DNA from: Thermohalobaculum sp039030915
Lineage (GTDB): Bacteria; Pseudomonadota; Alphaproteobacteria; Rhodobacterales; Rhodobacteraceae
Length of the DNA stretch: 64,000 nucleotides
Reading direction: 5' to 3'
Assembly (NCBI GenBank): GCA_039030915.1
Contig: JBCCDG010000007.1
Location: forward strand, 1 to 64,000
Below are positions 1 through 9,071 of this stretch, piece after piece. The first letter of the stretch is position 1, and every line of letters begins with the position of its first letter. The notes beneath the pieces are model-generated. The model made no database searches. It saw only the letters and a program-made list of their open reading frames with translations, and was not told the origin of the DNA. A program made the translations under genes and the position numbers.

Positions 1-148
1 CAAGACGGTCTTCGAGAACTTCGACCGGTTCAAGAAGCTGCACCCCGCCTTCGCGAACCTCACGAAGGAGGACATGATCTCGAAGGCGTTGTCCGCGCCC
101 CTCCATCCCGGTGCCGAGAAGTACTACAAGGAAGCCGGCCTGATGTGA
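1..148 (+). CDS. TAXI-type TRAP solute receptor, C-terminal end (partial)
   Basis: Only the last 48 residues lie in the window, read in the frame that starts at base 2 and ends at the TGA at 146-148. The tail PLHPGAEKYYKEAGLM is a typical end for TAXI-family periplasmic substrate-binding proteins, which capture a small solute and deliver it to a TRAP permease. A TAXI-type fused permease follows 164 bases downstream on the same strand, so the two form one binding-protein-dependent secondary transporter. The family call rests on this short tail plus the neighbour. The ligand-binding part is outside the window, so the substrate cannot be judged. Confidence 0.75.
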   Translation, partial: KTVFENFDRFKKLHPAFANLTKEDMISKALSAPLHPGAEKYYKEAGLM

Positions 149-183
149 GCCGATAGCCGCGGCTTAGTCCGCGGCAAGCATAA

Positions 184-245
184 GGTGGGCGGGTTTCCGC
201 CCACCCCATTGCGAGCCCGACACGGTGGGCGGAAGACCGTCCACC
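184..245. repeat. Tandem pair of REP-like hairpin palindromes
   Basis: Two copies of nearly the same palindrome lie in the receptor-permease gap. At 184-205 a GGTGGGCGG arm pairs perfectly with CCGCCCACC around GTTT. At 224-245 the same left arm pairs with CCGTCCACC around AAGA, with one wobble. They sit between the stop at 148 and the permease ribosome binding site near 299. In mRNA they would form stable stem-loops that could protect the highly expressed receptor part of the message or weaken read-through into the permease. A related palindrome occurs at 57761-57779, so this may be a dispersed family. Confidence 0.6.
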
Positions 246-312
246 GCACTGCCAGCCAGGTCCTCCGCGTGGCGGTGCCTGTGCCGGCCCATAGCGGCAG
301 GAGAACCGGGCC

Positions 313-3060
313 ATGAGCGACCAGTCCACAGAGAAGCAGGGCCTGAGCCAGGCCGAAATCGATGAACTCGTTGCCTCGTCCGACACGGGCGGACGCAATC
401 CTGCGGGCTGGGTCAGCAGCCTCATCCTGGTCGTCGCGCTTCTCTGGTCGCTCTTCCAGCTTTGGATCGCCTCGCCTATCCCCTTTATCATCGAGTGGGG
501 CGTCTTCGGGTCGAACGAGGCGCGGTCGATCCACCTCGCTTTCGCGATTTTTCTCGCCTTTCTCGCTTTCCCGGCGGCGAAGTCAGCTGCCGGAACGGGC
601 ATGGCGATCGCCGTTACCGCGATCCTCACGGTTCTCTTCATGTATGGCGGGGAAGGAGAGGTCGTCTACATCGTCCCGTTCCTTGGCGCCTTCGTGATCG
701 CCGCGATCCTCCTCGGCTCACCGGTCGAACGGGTTCCGCCCTGGGAATGGGCGCTGGCGATCCTGGGGGCCTTCTCTGCGCTATACCTTTTTCTCTTCTA
801 TGAGGGCATCGCCGGGCGGGTCGGTGCGCCTATCCTGCAGGACCTCGTGGTCGGCTCGCTGGGCCTGCTCCTGCTGTTGGAGGCGGCACGCCGTGCGCTC
901 GGGCCGGCGTTGGTGATCGTCGGGACGGTCTTCCTCGCCTACACGTTCCTCGGGCCCTTCATGCCGACGATCATCGCACACAAGGGCAACTCACTGTCCG
1001 AGGTGATCAACCACCACTGGATCACGACCGAGGGTGTGTTCGGTATCGCGCTCGGCGTCTCGACCGACTTCGTCTTCCTCTTCGTGCTCTTTGGCTCGCT
1101 CCTCGATAAGGCGGGTGCTGGCAACTACTTCATTCAGGTCGCCTTCAGCCTCATGGGCCATATGCGGGGCGGGCCGGCAAAGGCGGCCGTCGTCTCCTCG
1201 GCGATGACCGGCCTCATCTCCGGTTCTTCCATCGCCAACGTGGTCACCACCGGCACCTTCACCATCCCGCTCATGAAGAAGGTGGGCTTCAAATCGGAAA
1301 AGGCGGGCGCGGTCGAGGTTGCCTCCTCGGTCAACGGCCAGATCATGCCGCCCGTCATGGGCGCTGCCGCCTTCCTCATGGTCGAATATGTCGGCATCCC
1401 GTATTTCGAGGTCGTCAAGCACGCCTTCCTTCCCGCGCTCATCAGCTACATCGCGCTCGTCTACATCGTGCATCTCGAGGCGATGAAGGCCGGGATGCAG
1501 GGCATGGAGCGCGCCTATGTGCCGAAGCCCTGGGTGCAGCGGCTGATGGGCCTCGCCGTTGGCATCGTCGCGCTCTGCGCGGTGTCCTTCGGCGTCTATT
1601 ACGGCATGGGCTGGCTCCGCCCGGCCTTCCCGGAAACGGCAGGCTACATCGTCTTCGCCATGCTGACGGCAGTCTATCTCGCGCTCCTCTGGCTTTCGAC
1701 GAGCTATCCGACGCCGGAGATGTCGGACCTTGACAAGCCGGGCGCCAAGCTGCCGCTGCCAGGGCCGACGGTGAAGTCGGGCCTCCACTTCATCCTGCCG
1801 GTCATTGTGCTCGTCTGGGCGCTCATGGTGGACCGCCTCTCGCCTGGGCTCTCGGCGTTCTGGGCCTCGGCCTTCATGATCTTCATCCTCGTCACCCAGC
1901 GTCCGTTGGCGGCGCTGATGAAGGGCGGCTCTGGCTTCGCGCGGGAGATCCAGCTTGGTGTGGTGGATCTGGTGCAGGGTCTCGTCGCCGGTGCGCGCAA
2001 CATGATCGGTATCGGCATCGCGACGGCGACGGCGGGCATCATCGTGGGCGTGGTCAGTCAGACCGGCGTCGGCACGGCGCTGGCGGAGGTCGTCGAGGTT
2101 CTGTCGGGCGGGTACATCCTCGCCATCCTGGCACTCACCGCGGTGCTTAGCCTGATCCTAGGGATGGGGCTGCCGACGACGGCGAACTACATCGTCGTCT
2201 CGGCGCTGCTGGCGCCCGTGATCGTCACGCTCGGCCAGCAGAACGGCCTGATCGTGCCGCTGATCGCCGTGCACCTCTTCGTCTTCTACTTCGGGATCAT
2301 GGCGGACGTGACGCCGCCCGTCGGCCTCGCCAGTTTCGCTGCGGCCGCGGTCTCGGGCGGCGATCCGATCAAGACGGGGTTGGTGGCGTTCTTCTACTCC
2401 CTGCGCACGGCGGCGCTGCCCTTCCTCTTCATCTTCAACACGGACCTTCTGCTCATCGACGTCACCTATCTCGAAGGCTTCTTCATCTTCGTGGTGGCAA
2501 CGATAGCGATGTTGTTGTTCGCGGCGGCAACGCAGGGTTTCTTCATCACCCGCAACAAGATCTGGGAGAGCGTGCTGCTCCTCCTCATCGCCTTCTCGCT
2601 CTTCCGGCCCGGCTTCTGGATGGACATGATCGTCCCGCCCTATGAGAGCCAGGCGCCGGCGGAACTCGCGGAGGCCGCGGCCGCCGTGCCTGCGGGGCAG
2701 GACCTACGGCTCAACGTGGCGGGCCTGAACGAGTATGGCGAGCCGATCACCTTCACCGCCCTAGTGCCGATGACAGGGGAAGCCGATGGGGCGGCAAGGC
2801 TCGCCGAAGCCGGCATCACACTTCGCGAGGACGGGGAAAAGGTCATCATCGATAATGTCGATTTCGGCAGTGCGGCCGCCAACGCGGGCCTCGACTGGGA
2901 TCAGGAAATCCTCGATGTCCAAAGCCCTGTGCCCCAGCCGTCGAAGTATCTCATCTACTTCCCGGTACTGCTCGTCCTTGCCGGCGTCGTCGCGCTCCAG
3001 CGCATGCGGGCGGGGATGTCTGCGATGCCGCGGCTGAAGCCCGCAACGGCCGGCGAGTGA
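313..3060 (+). CDS. TRAP transporter fused permease (4TM/12TM, TAXI type)
   Basis: This 915-residue protein is the membrane part of a tripartite TRAP transporter, in which the small (DctQ-like) and large (DctM-like) subunits are one chain, as is usual for TAXI systems. Hydrophobic segments run from about residue 33 through most of the protein. The large-subunit core carries glycine-rich turns such as GLISGSSIANVVTTGTF and GMGLPTTANYIVVSALL. After about residue 775 there is a soluble insert followed by one last membrane helix, matching the DUF3394 C-terminal domain of this family. AGGAGA at 299-304 sets the start. It should use an ion gradient to take up the solute bound by the preceding receptor. 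The Usp gene begins 13 bases after its stop. Confidence 0.93.
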   Translation: MSDQSTEKQGLSQAEIDELVASSDTGGRNPAGWVSSLILVVALLWSLFQLWIASPIPFIIEWGVFGSNEARSIHLAFAIFLAFLAFPAAKSAAGTGMAIAVTAILTVLFMYGGEGEVVYIVPFLGAFVIAAILLGSPVERVPPWEWALAILGAFSALYLFLFYEGIAGRVGAPILQDLVVGSLGLLLLLEAARRALGPALVIVGTVFLAYTFLGPFMPTIIAHKGNSLSEVINHHWITTEGVFGIALGVSTDFVFLFVLFGSLLDKAGAGNYFIQVAFSLMGHMRGGPAKAAVVSSAMTGLISGSSIANVVTTGTFTIPLMKKVGFKSEKAGAVEVASSVNGQIMPPVMGAAAFLMVEYVGIPYFEVVKHAFLPALISYIALVYIVHLEAMKAGMQGMERAYVPKPWVQRLMGLAVGIVALCAVSFGVYYGMGWLRPAFPETAGYIVFAMLTAVYLALLWLSTSYPTPEMSDLDKPGAKLPLPGPTVKSGLHFILPVIVLVWALMVDRLSPGLSAFWASAFMIFILVTQRPLAALMKGGSGFAREIQLGVVDLVQGLVAGARNMIGIGIATATAGIIVGVVSQTGVGTALAEVVEVLSGGYILAILALTAVLSLILGMGLPTTANYIVVSALLAPVIVTLGQQNGLIVPLIAVHLFVFYFGIMADVTPPVGLASFAAAAVSGGDPIKTGLVAFFYSLRTAALPFLFIFNTDLLLIDVTYLEGFFIFVVATIAMLLFAAATQGFFITRNKIWESVLLLLIAFSLFRPGFWMDMIVPPYESQAPAELAEAAAAVPAGQDLRLNVAGLNEYGEPITFTALVPMTGEADGAARLAEAGITLREDGEKVIIDNVDFGSAAANAGLDWDQEILDVQSPVPQPSKYLIYFPVLLVLAGVVALQRMRAGMSAMPRLKPATAGE

Positions 3061-3073
3061 GGAGGGCAGGAGC

Positions 3074-3502
3074 ATGAGCACGATACTCGTACCCATCGAC
3101 GTGGAGTTCGAAGCGTCCTGGCGGCTGGCGCTGCCGGAGGCGATGTCCGCCGCCAAGCGTGGCGGGTCGGAGATCCACCTCCTCTCGGTGCTTCCCGATT
3201 TCGGCATGAGCATTGTCGGTCAGTATTTCCCCCCCGATTTCAAGGAGGAGACCGACAAGTTCGCGCGCGAGGCGCTCGACAAGATAGCGGGCGAAATGCT
3301 GGGCGATGCGGTGAAGTGGAAGAGCCATGCGGCCCATGGCGGGGTGGTCGATACGATCCTGCACTTCGTCGACGACCTGAAGCCGCATCTCGTGGTAATG
3401 GCCGCGCATCCGCCCTCGATCATGCACGACCTCCTCGCCGGCAGCCATGCGGACCGCGTTGCGGCACGGGCGCCATGTTCGGTGTTCGTCGTGCGTGGCT
3501 GA
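3074..3502 (+). CDS. Universal stress protein (UspA family), TRAP-linked
   Basis: A 142-residue single-domain Usp protein. It opens with the beta-strand STILVPIDVEF and ends with AGSHADRVAARAPCSVFVVR, the usual C-terminal Usp strand. The canonical nucleotide-binding Gly-x2-Gly just before the AGS stretch is missing (AAHPPSIMHDLL is found there), so it may not bind ATP in the standard way. It starts 13 bases after the permease with GGAGGG at 3061-3066, so the two are surely co-transcribed. Usp proteins encoded in TRAP operons, such as TeaD of the Halomonas ectoine transporter, are known to modulate transport. A regulatory role on this permease is the best inference. Confidence 0.88.
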   Translation: MSTILVPIDVEFEASWRLALPEAMSAAKRGGSEIHLLSVLPDFGMSIVGQYFPPDFKEETDKFAREALDKIAGEMLGDAVKWKSHAAHGGVVDTILHFVDDLKPHLVVMAAHPPSIMHDLLAGSHADRVAARAPCSVFVVRG

Positions 3503-3585
3503 GCGAAACGTCTTGCCGCTGCCTCTTGTGCGTTGCGGCGTAGAGAATACTCTGGCCGCTTTCCGAAGCTAACGGAGCAGTGGGT

Positions 3586-4596
3586 ATGACGCCCTTCGCC
3601 ATCACTGGCGTGCAGATGCACGTCGCCGCGGCGCATGACAATGTCGAGGCGATGAGCCATCGGCTGGACATCGCCATGGCGCGTTTCCCATGGACCCAGA
3701 TGGTCCTTTTCAGCGAGCTGGCACCCTACGGGCCGCTGCCCCGGTTCGCTCAGAGCTGGCCCAACGCGACGCTGCAGCGCTTTCAGGAGGAGGCCCGGCG
3801 GCACAAGATCTGGCTGATCCCTGGCTCGATGTTCGAGAAGACCGAGGACGGAAAGATCTATAATACCTCCGCCGTGATCGACCCGGACGGTGAGATCGTT
3901 GCGAAGTACCGCAAGATGTTTCCCTTCCGACCCTACGAGCAGGGCGTCGAGGCAGGGACTGAGTTCTGCGTCTTCGACGTGCCCGGGGCAGGACGCTTCG
4001 GCCTTTCGATCTGTTACGACATCTGGTTCCCGGAGACGACGCGCCAGCTCACCGCGATGGGTGCCGAGGTGCTGCTCCATCCCGTACTGACCGGGACGAC
4101 CGACCGCGACGCGGAACTTTCCATCGCCCGTGCCACCGCTGCGCAGTTTCAGTGCTATGTGTTCGACGTGAATGGCCTGGCGGCCGGCGGCGTCGGTCGC
4201 TCGACGGTGATCGACCCGTCGGCGGTGGTGCTTCACCAATCTGCCGGGCAAGAGGACATCTTTCCGACGGAGATCGATTTCGACCAGGTGCGGCGCCAGC
4301 GAGAGGCCGGCATGCGCGGTCTCGGCCAGGTGCTCAAGAGCTTCCGTGACCGCAGCGCCGACTTCCCGGTCTATGATCGCCAGAGCGGTGCGGATGCCTA
4401 TCTGCACACGCTCGGCCCACTCGAGATGCCGCATCAGGGCAATCGCGCCGGGATCGCGGCAGAGATCGACGGTGAGGATGCGCGCGCCGTGGGGACCATG
4501 GCGTGGTCCGGCGAGGAGTTTGGGCACGCGCGCAGCACCGATGGCGAGAAGGCAGCGGCGCCGGTGGTGCCGCTCGGCAAGACATTGACGGGGTGA
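3586..4596 (+). CDS. Nitrilase-superfamily amidohydrolase
   Basis: A carbon-nitrogen hydrolase of 336 residues counted from the ATG at 3586. That ATG is preferred over the GTG at 3580 because GGAG at 3574-3577 is 8 bases from the ATG but only 2 from the GTG. The Glu-Lys-Cys triad is visible as E44 (LFSELAPYG), K110 (KYRKMFPF) and C143 (SICYDIWFPE). The domain fills about 1-275, and a tail of roughly 60 residues extends past the usual family length. Members hydrolyse amides, nitriles or N-carbamoyl groups. Next to an ornithine/lysine/arginine-type decarboxylase, an N-carbamoyl-amine or omega-amide substrate is plausible but not shown. It lies inside the TRAP-decarboxylase gene run and is cytoplasmic. 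Confidence 0.88.
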   Translation: MTPFAITGVQMHVAAAHDNVEAMSHRLDIAMARFPWTQMVLFSELAPYGPLPRFAQSWPNATLQRFQEEARRHKIWLIPGSMFEKTEDGKIYNTSAVIDPDGEIVAKYRKMFPFRPYEQGVEAGTEFCVFDVPGAGRFGLSICYDIWFPETTRQLTAMGAEVLLHPVLTGTTDRDAELSIARATAAQFQCYVFDVNGLAAGGVGRSTVIDPSAVVLHQSAGQEDIFPTEIDFDQVRRQREAGMRGLGQVLKSFRDRSADFPVYDRQSGADAYLHTLGPLEMPHQGNRAGIAAEIDGEDARAVGTMAWSGEEFGHARSTDGEKAAAPVVPLGKTLTG

Positions 4597-4621
4597 GGCA
4601 GGCGCCTCCTCCCGTAGTGGC

Positions 4622-4670
4622 GCGGGCGGTTCCCGCCCGCCGCTGACAGACAAGGCGGGGCAAGCCCGCC
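4622..4670. repeat. Two intergenic hairpins between nitrilase and decarboxylase
   Basis: At 4622-4640 an 8-bp GC stem (GCGGGCGG with CCGCCCGC) closes on a TTC loop. At 4654-4670 a 6-bp stem (GGCGGG with CCCGCC) follows. Both are read through by the presumed operon transcript and lie just upstream of the decarboxylase ribosome binding site. Neither is followed by a T run, so they are better viewed as message-structuring palindromes than as intrinsic terminators. Confidence 0.5.
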
Positions 4671-4684
4671 AGACGGAGGAGACG

Positions 4685-7429
4685 ATGACCGCGATCAGCG
4701 ACTACTACAGCGCCGTTCAGCTCCGCGCTGACCGCTGGAGCCATCTCAAGCAGCTGGCTGCAGAGCGCGATGGCCCGAAAGTCAGCGCGAAGCGCGCCAA
4801 GTTGCTCGAGCAGAAGATCGGCGAGCAGTTCGACATCCTTGCGCCGATCGAAACCTATTGGGCCTTTCCCGGTATCGGCGCCTTCAATTTCATGCGCCGG
4901 CAGCTCGAGCACGGGCATTACGACGATCTCGCCGTCTCCTCCCGTCGCGTCGTGCGTGCCCTGTCCTCCGGTGCCTATCGCCGTCGCCGGATCACCCTCG
5001 CGGCCGATGAGCACGATCTGGAGGATGTCGAGGACGAACAGACTCAGCCTCTGGAGGCGCGGGCCCTCGCGCGCCCCTATTTCGAGACGCTGATCGTCGA
5101 CCAGGTCACCGACCAGCAGGCGACCTGGCTGAAGAACTCGCTCTATCGGATGCGCCGTCAGGAGGACTCGTTCGTCTACGAGCCCATCATCGTCGGCAGC
5201 CTCGAGGACGCGCTGATCGCGATCCTTTTCAACCACAATATCCAGGCCGTGGTCGTGCGCCCCGGCCTCACGCTCAAGTCGGATCATGACCTGCCAATCC
5301 TCCGGAGGTATCTGACCCGGCTCGGCGACGAGGATGTAGATGCACTACCGCTGAACGATCTCGGTGCGGAGCTTTGCCGGCTCATCGGCAAGGTGCGCCC
5401 CGAACTCGACGCCTATCTCGTTACCGACCAGTCTGTGGAGGATATCGCGGGGCGTGATCTCGGTGGTTGCCGGCGTGTCTTCTACAATCAGGAAGACTTC
5501 CAGGAGCTGCACCTCAACATCCTGCGCGGCGTCAACAATCGATACAAGACGCCGTTCTTCACAGCGCTGAAGGAGTATTCGAAGCAGCCTACCGGCGTCT
5601 TCCACGCCATGCCGATTAGCCGCGGCAAGTCGATCACGCGCTCGCACTGGATCGAGGACATGGGCGCCTTCTACGGCTCCAACATCTTCCTGGCCGAGAC
5701 TTCGGCGACCTCAGGCGGGCTGGACAGTCTTCTCGAGCCGCACGGGCCGATCAAGGAGGCTCAGGAAAAGGCGGCGCGCGCATTCGGTGCAAAGCAGACC
5801 TTCTTCGCGACGAACGGCACCAGCACCTGCAACAAGATCGTCGTGCAGGCGCTGGTACGCCCGGGCGACATCGTGCTTGTCGACCGGGACTGTCACAAGT
5901 CCCATCACTACGGTCTGGTCCTCGCCGGGGCAGAGGTCGTCTACCTCGAGAGCTATCCGCTCAACGAGTATTCGATGTACGGCGCCGTTCCGATGCGGGA
6001 GATCAAGGAGAAGCTCTTCGCGCTCAAGAAGGCCGGCAAGCTCGACCGCGTCCGCATGCTTCTGCTCACGAACTGCACATTCGACGGGCTCGTCTACAAC
6101 GTCGAACGGGTGATGCGCGAATGCCTTGCGATCAAGCCGGACCTTGTCTTCCTGTGGGACGAGGCCTGGTTCGGTTTTGCCCGCTTCGGGCCGACCTACC
6201 GCCAGCGCACCGCCATGAACTCGGCCAACAACCTGCGCGAACACCTGCGGACGGAAGAGGCAGAAAGCGCGTGGAACGCGCAGCAGAAGGCGCTGGAGGG
6301 CGCCGATGAGGAGACCTGGATCGAGACACGCCTCGTGCCGCCGCCAAAGGCCCGTGTCCGCGTCTATGCCTGCCAGTCGACCCACAAGACGCTGACATCG
6401 CTCCGCCAAGGCTCGATGATCCACGTGCACGACCAGGACTTCAAAGGCGAGGTCGAGCAGGCCTTCCACGAAGCTTACATGACCCACACCTCGACAAGCC
6501 CGAACTACCAGATCATCGCTTCTCTCGACGTGGGCCGCCGGCAGGTGGAGCTGGAAGGCTTCGAGCTCGTCCAGCGCCAGGTCGAGAGCGCGATGTCTCT
6601 GCGCCGCGCGATCCACAGCCACCCGCTTCTCAGGAAGTATTTCCGGGTGCTCACGGCGGGCGACATGATCCCGTCGGAATATCGCGAGAGCGGCATCCAG
6701 TCATATTATAACCCCGAGCAGGGCTGGTCCGACATCTGGGACTGTTGGGCCACCGATGAGTTCGTGCTCGATGCGACGCGCGTGACGCTGGTCGTGGGCG
6801 GCACGGGTTATGACGGGGATACGTTCAAGACCGAGATCCTGATGGAGCGGCACGGGATCCAGGTGAACAAGACGAGCCGGAACACCGTGCTCTTCATGAC
6901 CAATATCGGCACGACGCGCTCCTCGGTCGCCTACCTCATCGAGGTGCTGGTCAATGTCGCGAAAGAACTCGACGACAAGATCGACGATGCCTCGCGCATG
7001 GAGCGACTGGCCTTCGACAAGCGGGTCCACAGCCTCATGGAGGAGCTCCCGCCGCTCCCGGATTTCAGCCGCTTTCACGATGCATTCCGCAGCGATCCGA
7101 ACGCAACCACGCCCGAGGGCGACATGCGCAAGGCCTTCTACAAGGCCTATGATGACGAGAATTGTGAGTATCTAGCCCTCGACGACGGCGCGATCGACCG
7201 GGCGATGGAGACAGGGCGCGACGTCGTCTCGGCCAGCTTCATCATCCCCTACCCGCCGGGCTTTCCGATCCTGGTGCCTGGCCAGGTGATATCGCCCGAG
7301 ATCCTCGCCTTCATGCGCGCGCTCGACGTCAACGAGATCCACGGCTATCGCGCGGATCTGGGCTTGCGCGTCTTCACCGAAGCCGCCGTCTCCGGCAGCG
7401 GCGACAGCATTCGCGCCGCCGCCGAGTAA
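4685..7429 (+). CDS. PLP-dependent Orn/Lys/Arg decarboxylase-like enzyme (914 aa)
   Basis: A very long fold-type I PLP enzyme of the group III amino-acid decarboxylase family, usually 700-780 residues. The PLP core runs from about residue 315 to 680. It shows TNGTSTCNKIVVQALVRPGD, then DRDCHKSHHYG with the ring-stacking His, then FLWDEAWFGF with the PLP-binding Asp, and STHKTLTSLRQGSM with K568 as predicted Schiff-base lysine. The C-terminal decarboxylase domain contains PYPPGFPILVPGQ, a family hallmark. The first 310 or so residues are a long wing-like extension. Expected reaction: decarboxylation of a basic amino acid or relative to an amine. A strong GGAGGA at 4675-4680 sets the start. The substrate cannot be fixed from sequence. 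Confidence 0.9.
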   Translation: MTAISDYYSAVQLRADRWSHLKQLAAERDGPKVSAKRAKLLEQKIGEQFDILAPIETYWAFPGIGAFNFMRRQLEHGHYDDLAVSSRRVVRALSSGAYRRRRITLAADEHDLEDVEDEQTQPLEARALARPYFETLIVDQVTDQQATWLKNSLYRMRRQEDSFVYEPIIVGSLEDALIAILFNHNIQAVVVRPGLTLKSDHDLPILRRYLTRLGDEDVDALPLNDLGAELCRLIGKVRPELDAYLVTDQSVEDIAGRDLGGCRRVFYNQEDFQELHLNILRGVNNRYKTPFFTALKEYSKQPTGVFHAMPISRGKSITRSHWIEDMGAFYGSNIFLAETSATSGGLDSLLEPHGPIKEAQEKAARAFGAKQTFFATNGTSTCNKIVVQALVRPGDIVLVDRDCHKSHHYGLVLAGAEVVYLESYPLNEYSMYGAVPMREIKEKLFALKKAGKLDRVRMLLLTNCTFDGLVYNVERVMRECLAIKPDLVFLWDEAWFGFARFGPTYRQRTAMNSANNLREHLRTEEAESAWNAQQKALEGADEETWIETRLVPPPKARVRVYACQSTHKTLTSLRQGSMIHVHDQDFKGEVEQAFHEAYMTHTSTSPNYQIIASLDVGRRQVELEGFELVQRQVESAMSLRRAIHSHPLLRKYFRVLTAGDMIPSEYRESGIQSYYNPEQGWSDIWDCWATDEFVLDATRVTLVVGGTGYDGDTFKTEILMERHGIQVNKTSRNTVLFMTNIGTTRSSVAYLIEVLVNVAKELDDKIDDASRMERLAFDKRVHSLMEELPPLPDFSRFHDAFRSDPNATTPEGDMRKAFYKAYDDENCEYLALDDGAIDRAMETGRDVVSASFIIPYPPGFPILVPGQVISPEILAFMRALDVNEIHGYRADLGLRVFTEAAVSGSGDSIRAAAE

Positions 7430-7447
7430 TCGCGGCCGGCGTCGGTA

Positions 7448-7485
7448 CCGCCCCCTCCCCCCTTCGAGGGGGTGGGTCGGGGCGG
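7448..7485. repeat. Two-tier GC hairpin between decarboxylase and ATP-grasp gene
   Basis: An inner stem (7458-7463 with 7467-7472, CCCCCT with AGGGGG) sits inside an outer 7-bp stem (7448-7454 CCGCCCC with 7479-7485 GGGGCGG). It is the third structured gap in this gene run. It lies 19 bases after the decarboxylase stop and ends about 40 bases before the next ribosome binding site (GGGAGG, 7524-7529). There is no poly-T tail. It may set relative expression within the operon or act as a partial terminator. Confidence 0.5.
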
Positions 7486-7540
7486 GGGTCCTCGGTCCCT
7501 GCTCCCCCACCAAAGAAGGGACAGGGAGGCTCGTCTAGCC

Positions 7541-8992
7541 ATGAAAACCCTCAAGAACATCTCTGAAATTCGCCGCTTCTTCCATCGAAACGATAAGCCG
7601 ATCTACTTCGTCTCGGCCACGAACTTCAATCTGCTCGGTATCGATGAGTGGGTGAAGAACTTCAAATACGTGAACTATCTCGACTGCTTCGACGGTCGGC
7701 ATCCGAACGTCATGGTGCCCGAGGAGATCCCGCACGAGGAGTTCCAGTCCATCGAGGACATCAACAACTATCTTCTGTCCCACAAGCAGGTAGTCGATTT
7801 CGTCGAAGGCCGCGACGAGGATCCGAAGCTCGTCTTCCTCATGTTCGACGAGAAGACGGAGGAGCTGGCCAAGGAGCTCGGTGCCGAAGTCTGGTTTCCG
7901 CCCGCCTCGCTCCGCGAACGCGTCGACAACAAGATCGAGACCGTGCGCATCGGCAACAAGGCGGACGTGCCCTCCGTACCGAACACCCTCGCCGAGGTGA
8001 AGGACTGGGACGACCTCTGCAAATCCGCCAGCGAGGCCGGGCTCGGCGACGACCTCGTGCTGCAATCGGCCTTCGGCGATTCGGGCCACACCACCTTCTT
8101 CATCGCCTCCGAGGACGATTTCCGCCGGCATGAGCATGAGATCGTCGGCGAGGGCGAGATAAAGATCATGAAGCGCGTCAATGTGCGCGGCTCTGCGATC
8201 GAGGCCTGCGCCACCAGCCAGGGCACCATCGTCGGCCCGCTGATGACGGAGCTCGTGGGCTTCAAGGAGCTGACGCCCTATCGTGGCGGCTGGTGCGGCA
8301 ACGAGATCTTCGACAGCGCCTTCAGTCCCGAGCAGCGCGAGCAGGCCCGCGCGATGACCTTCCGCTTCGGCGAGCAGCTCCGCAAGGAGGGCTATCGCGG
8401 CTATTTCGAGCTCGACTTCCTCATCGACAAGGAGTCCGACGAGATCTACCTCGGCGAGCTCAATCCGCGCATCACGGGCGCATCGTCGATGACCAACCAC
8501 GCCGCCTTCGCCCACGCGGATGCGCCGCTGTTCCTCTTCCATCTCCTCGAATTCTCGGGCCAGCCCTTCGAACTCGATGTGGACGAGCTCAACGCGCGCT
8601 GGGCGGATCCGGACATGATCGACAGCTGGTCCCAGATGGTCATCAAGCACACCGACGACACGGTCGACATCATCACCGAGGCGCCGGAGAGCGGCATTTA
8701 CCGCGTGGTTGACGGGCGGGTGACCTTCGACCGCTTCGACTATCACCGTCGCGCCGTCGAGAGCGAGCAGGAGGCGTTCTTTCTCCGCATCCTCAAGCCC
8801 GGCGACTACCGCTACGAGGGCGCGGATCTCGGCATCCTTGTCACCCGCGGCCGCTCGATGACCGAGGATTTCGAGCTCAACGACCGGGCCAAGATGTGGA
8901 TCGAGGGGATGAAGGCACAGTTCGCCGCCAAGCCCCTGCCGGCGGCCGAGGCCGCACCTGCGATGTCGGATCCCGCTTTCAAGATCATGTAG
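7541..8992 (+). CDS. Biotin-carboxylase-like ATP-grasp protein
   Basis: A 483-residue protein starting at ATG 7541 behind GGGAGG at 7524-7529. The ATP-grasp fold is indicated by the central region around residues 130-330. This includes the conserved metal-ligand segment YFELDFLIDK...YLGELNPRITGASS, in which Glu, Glu and Asn-Pro-Arg correspond to the Mg-ATP site of carboxylate-amine ligases. Proteins like this are often labelled biotin carboxylase, but I see no biotinyl domain (no AMKM-type motif) here or in the neighbours. An amino-acid or amine ligase that forms an acyl-phosphate intermediate is therefore at least as likely. It lies between the decarboxylase and a C45 Ntn enzyme, suggesting it makes or recycles an amide of the decarboxylase substrate or product. 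Cytoplasmic. Confidence 0.78.
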   Translation: MKTLKNISEIRRFFHRNDKPIYFVSATNFNLLGIDEWVKNFKYVNYLDCFDGRHPNVMVPEEIPHEEFQSIEDINNYLLSHKQVVDFVEGRDEDPKLVFLMFDEKTEELAKELGAEVWFPPASLRERVDNKIETVRIGNKADVPSVPNTLAEVKDWDDLCKSASEAGLGDDLVLQSAFGDSGHTTFFIASEDDFRRHEHEIVGEGEIKIMKRVNVRGSAIEACATSQGTIVGPLMTELVGFKELTPYRGGWCGNEIFDSAFSPEQREQARAMTFRFGEQLRKEGYRGYFELDFLIDKESDEIYLGELNPRITGASSMTNHAAFAHADAPLFLFHLLEFSGQPFELDVDELNARWADPDMIDSWSQMVIKHTDDTVDIITEAPESGIYRVVDGRVTFDRFDYHRRAVESEQEAFFLRILKPGDYRYEGADLGILVTRGRSMTEDFELNDRAKMWIEGMKAQFAAKPLPAAEAAPAMSDPAFKIM

Positions 8993-9071
8993 TCCACGGG
9001 TAGCGGCCTTGCCGGACGGGCACGGCCGCCGCCTTGCCGGCCGGCAGGATCGGGGAGTAGAGAGTAGGGCC

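Noticed and set aside
9009..9071. Upstream in-frame start for the C45 protein
   Set aside because: The extra 21 residues are not family-like. ATG 9072 lies after the intergenic gap and fits the usual N-terminus.
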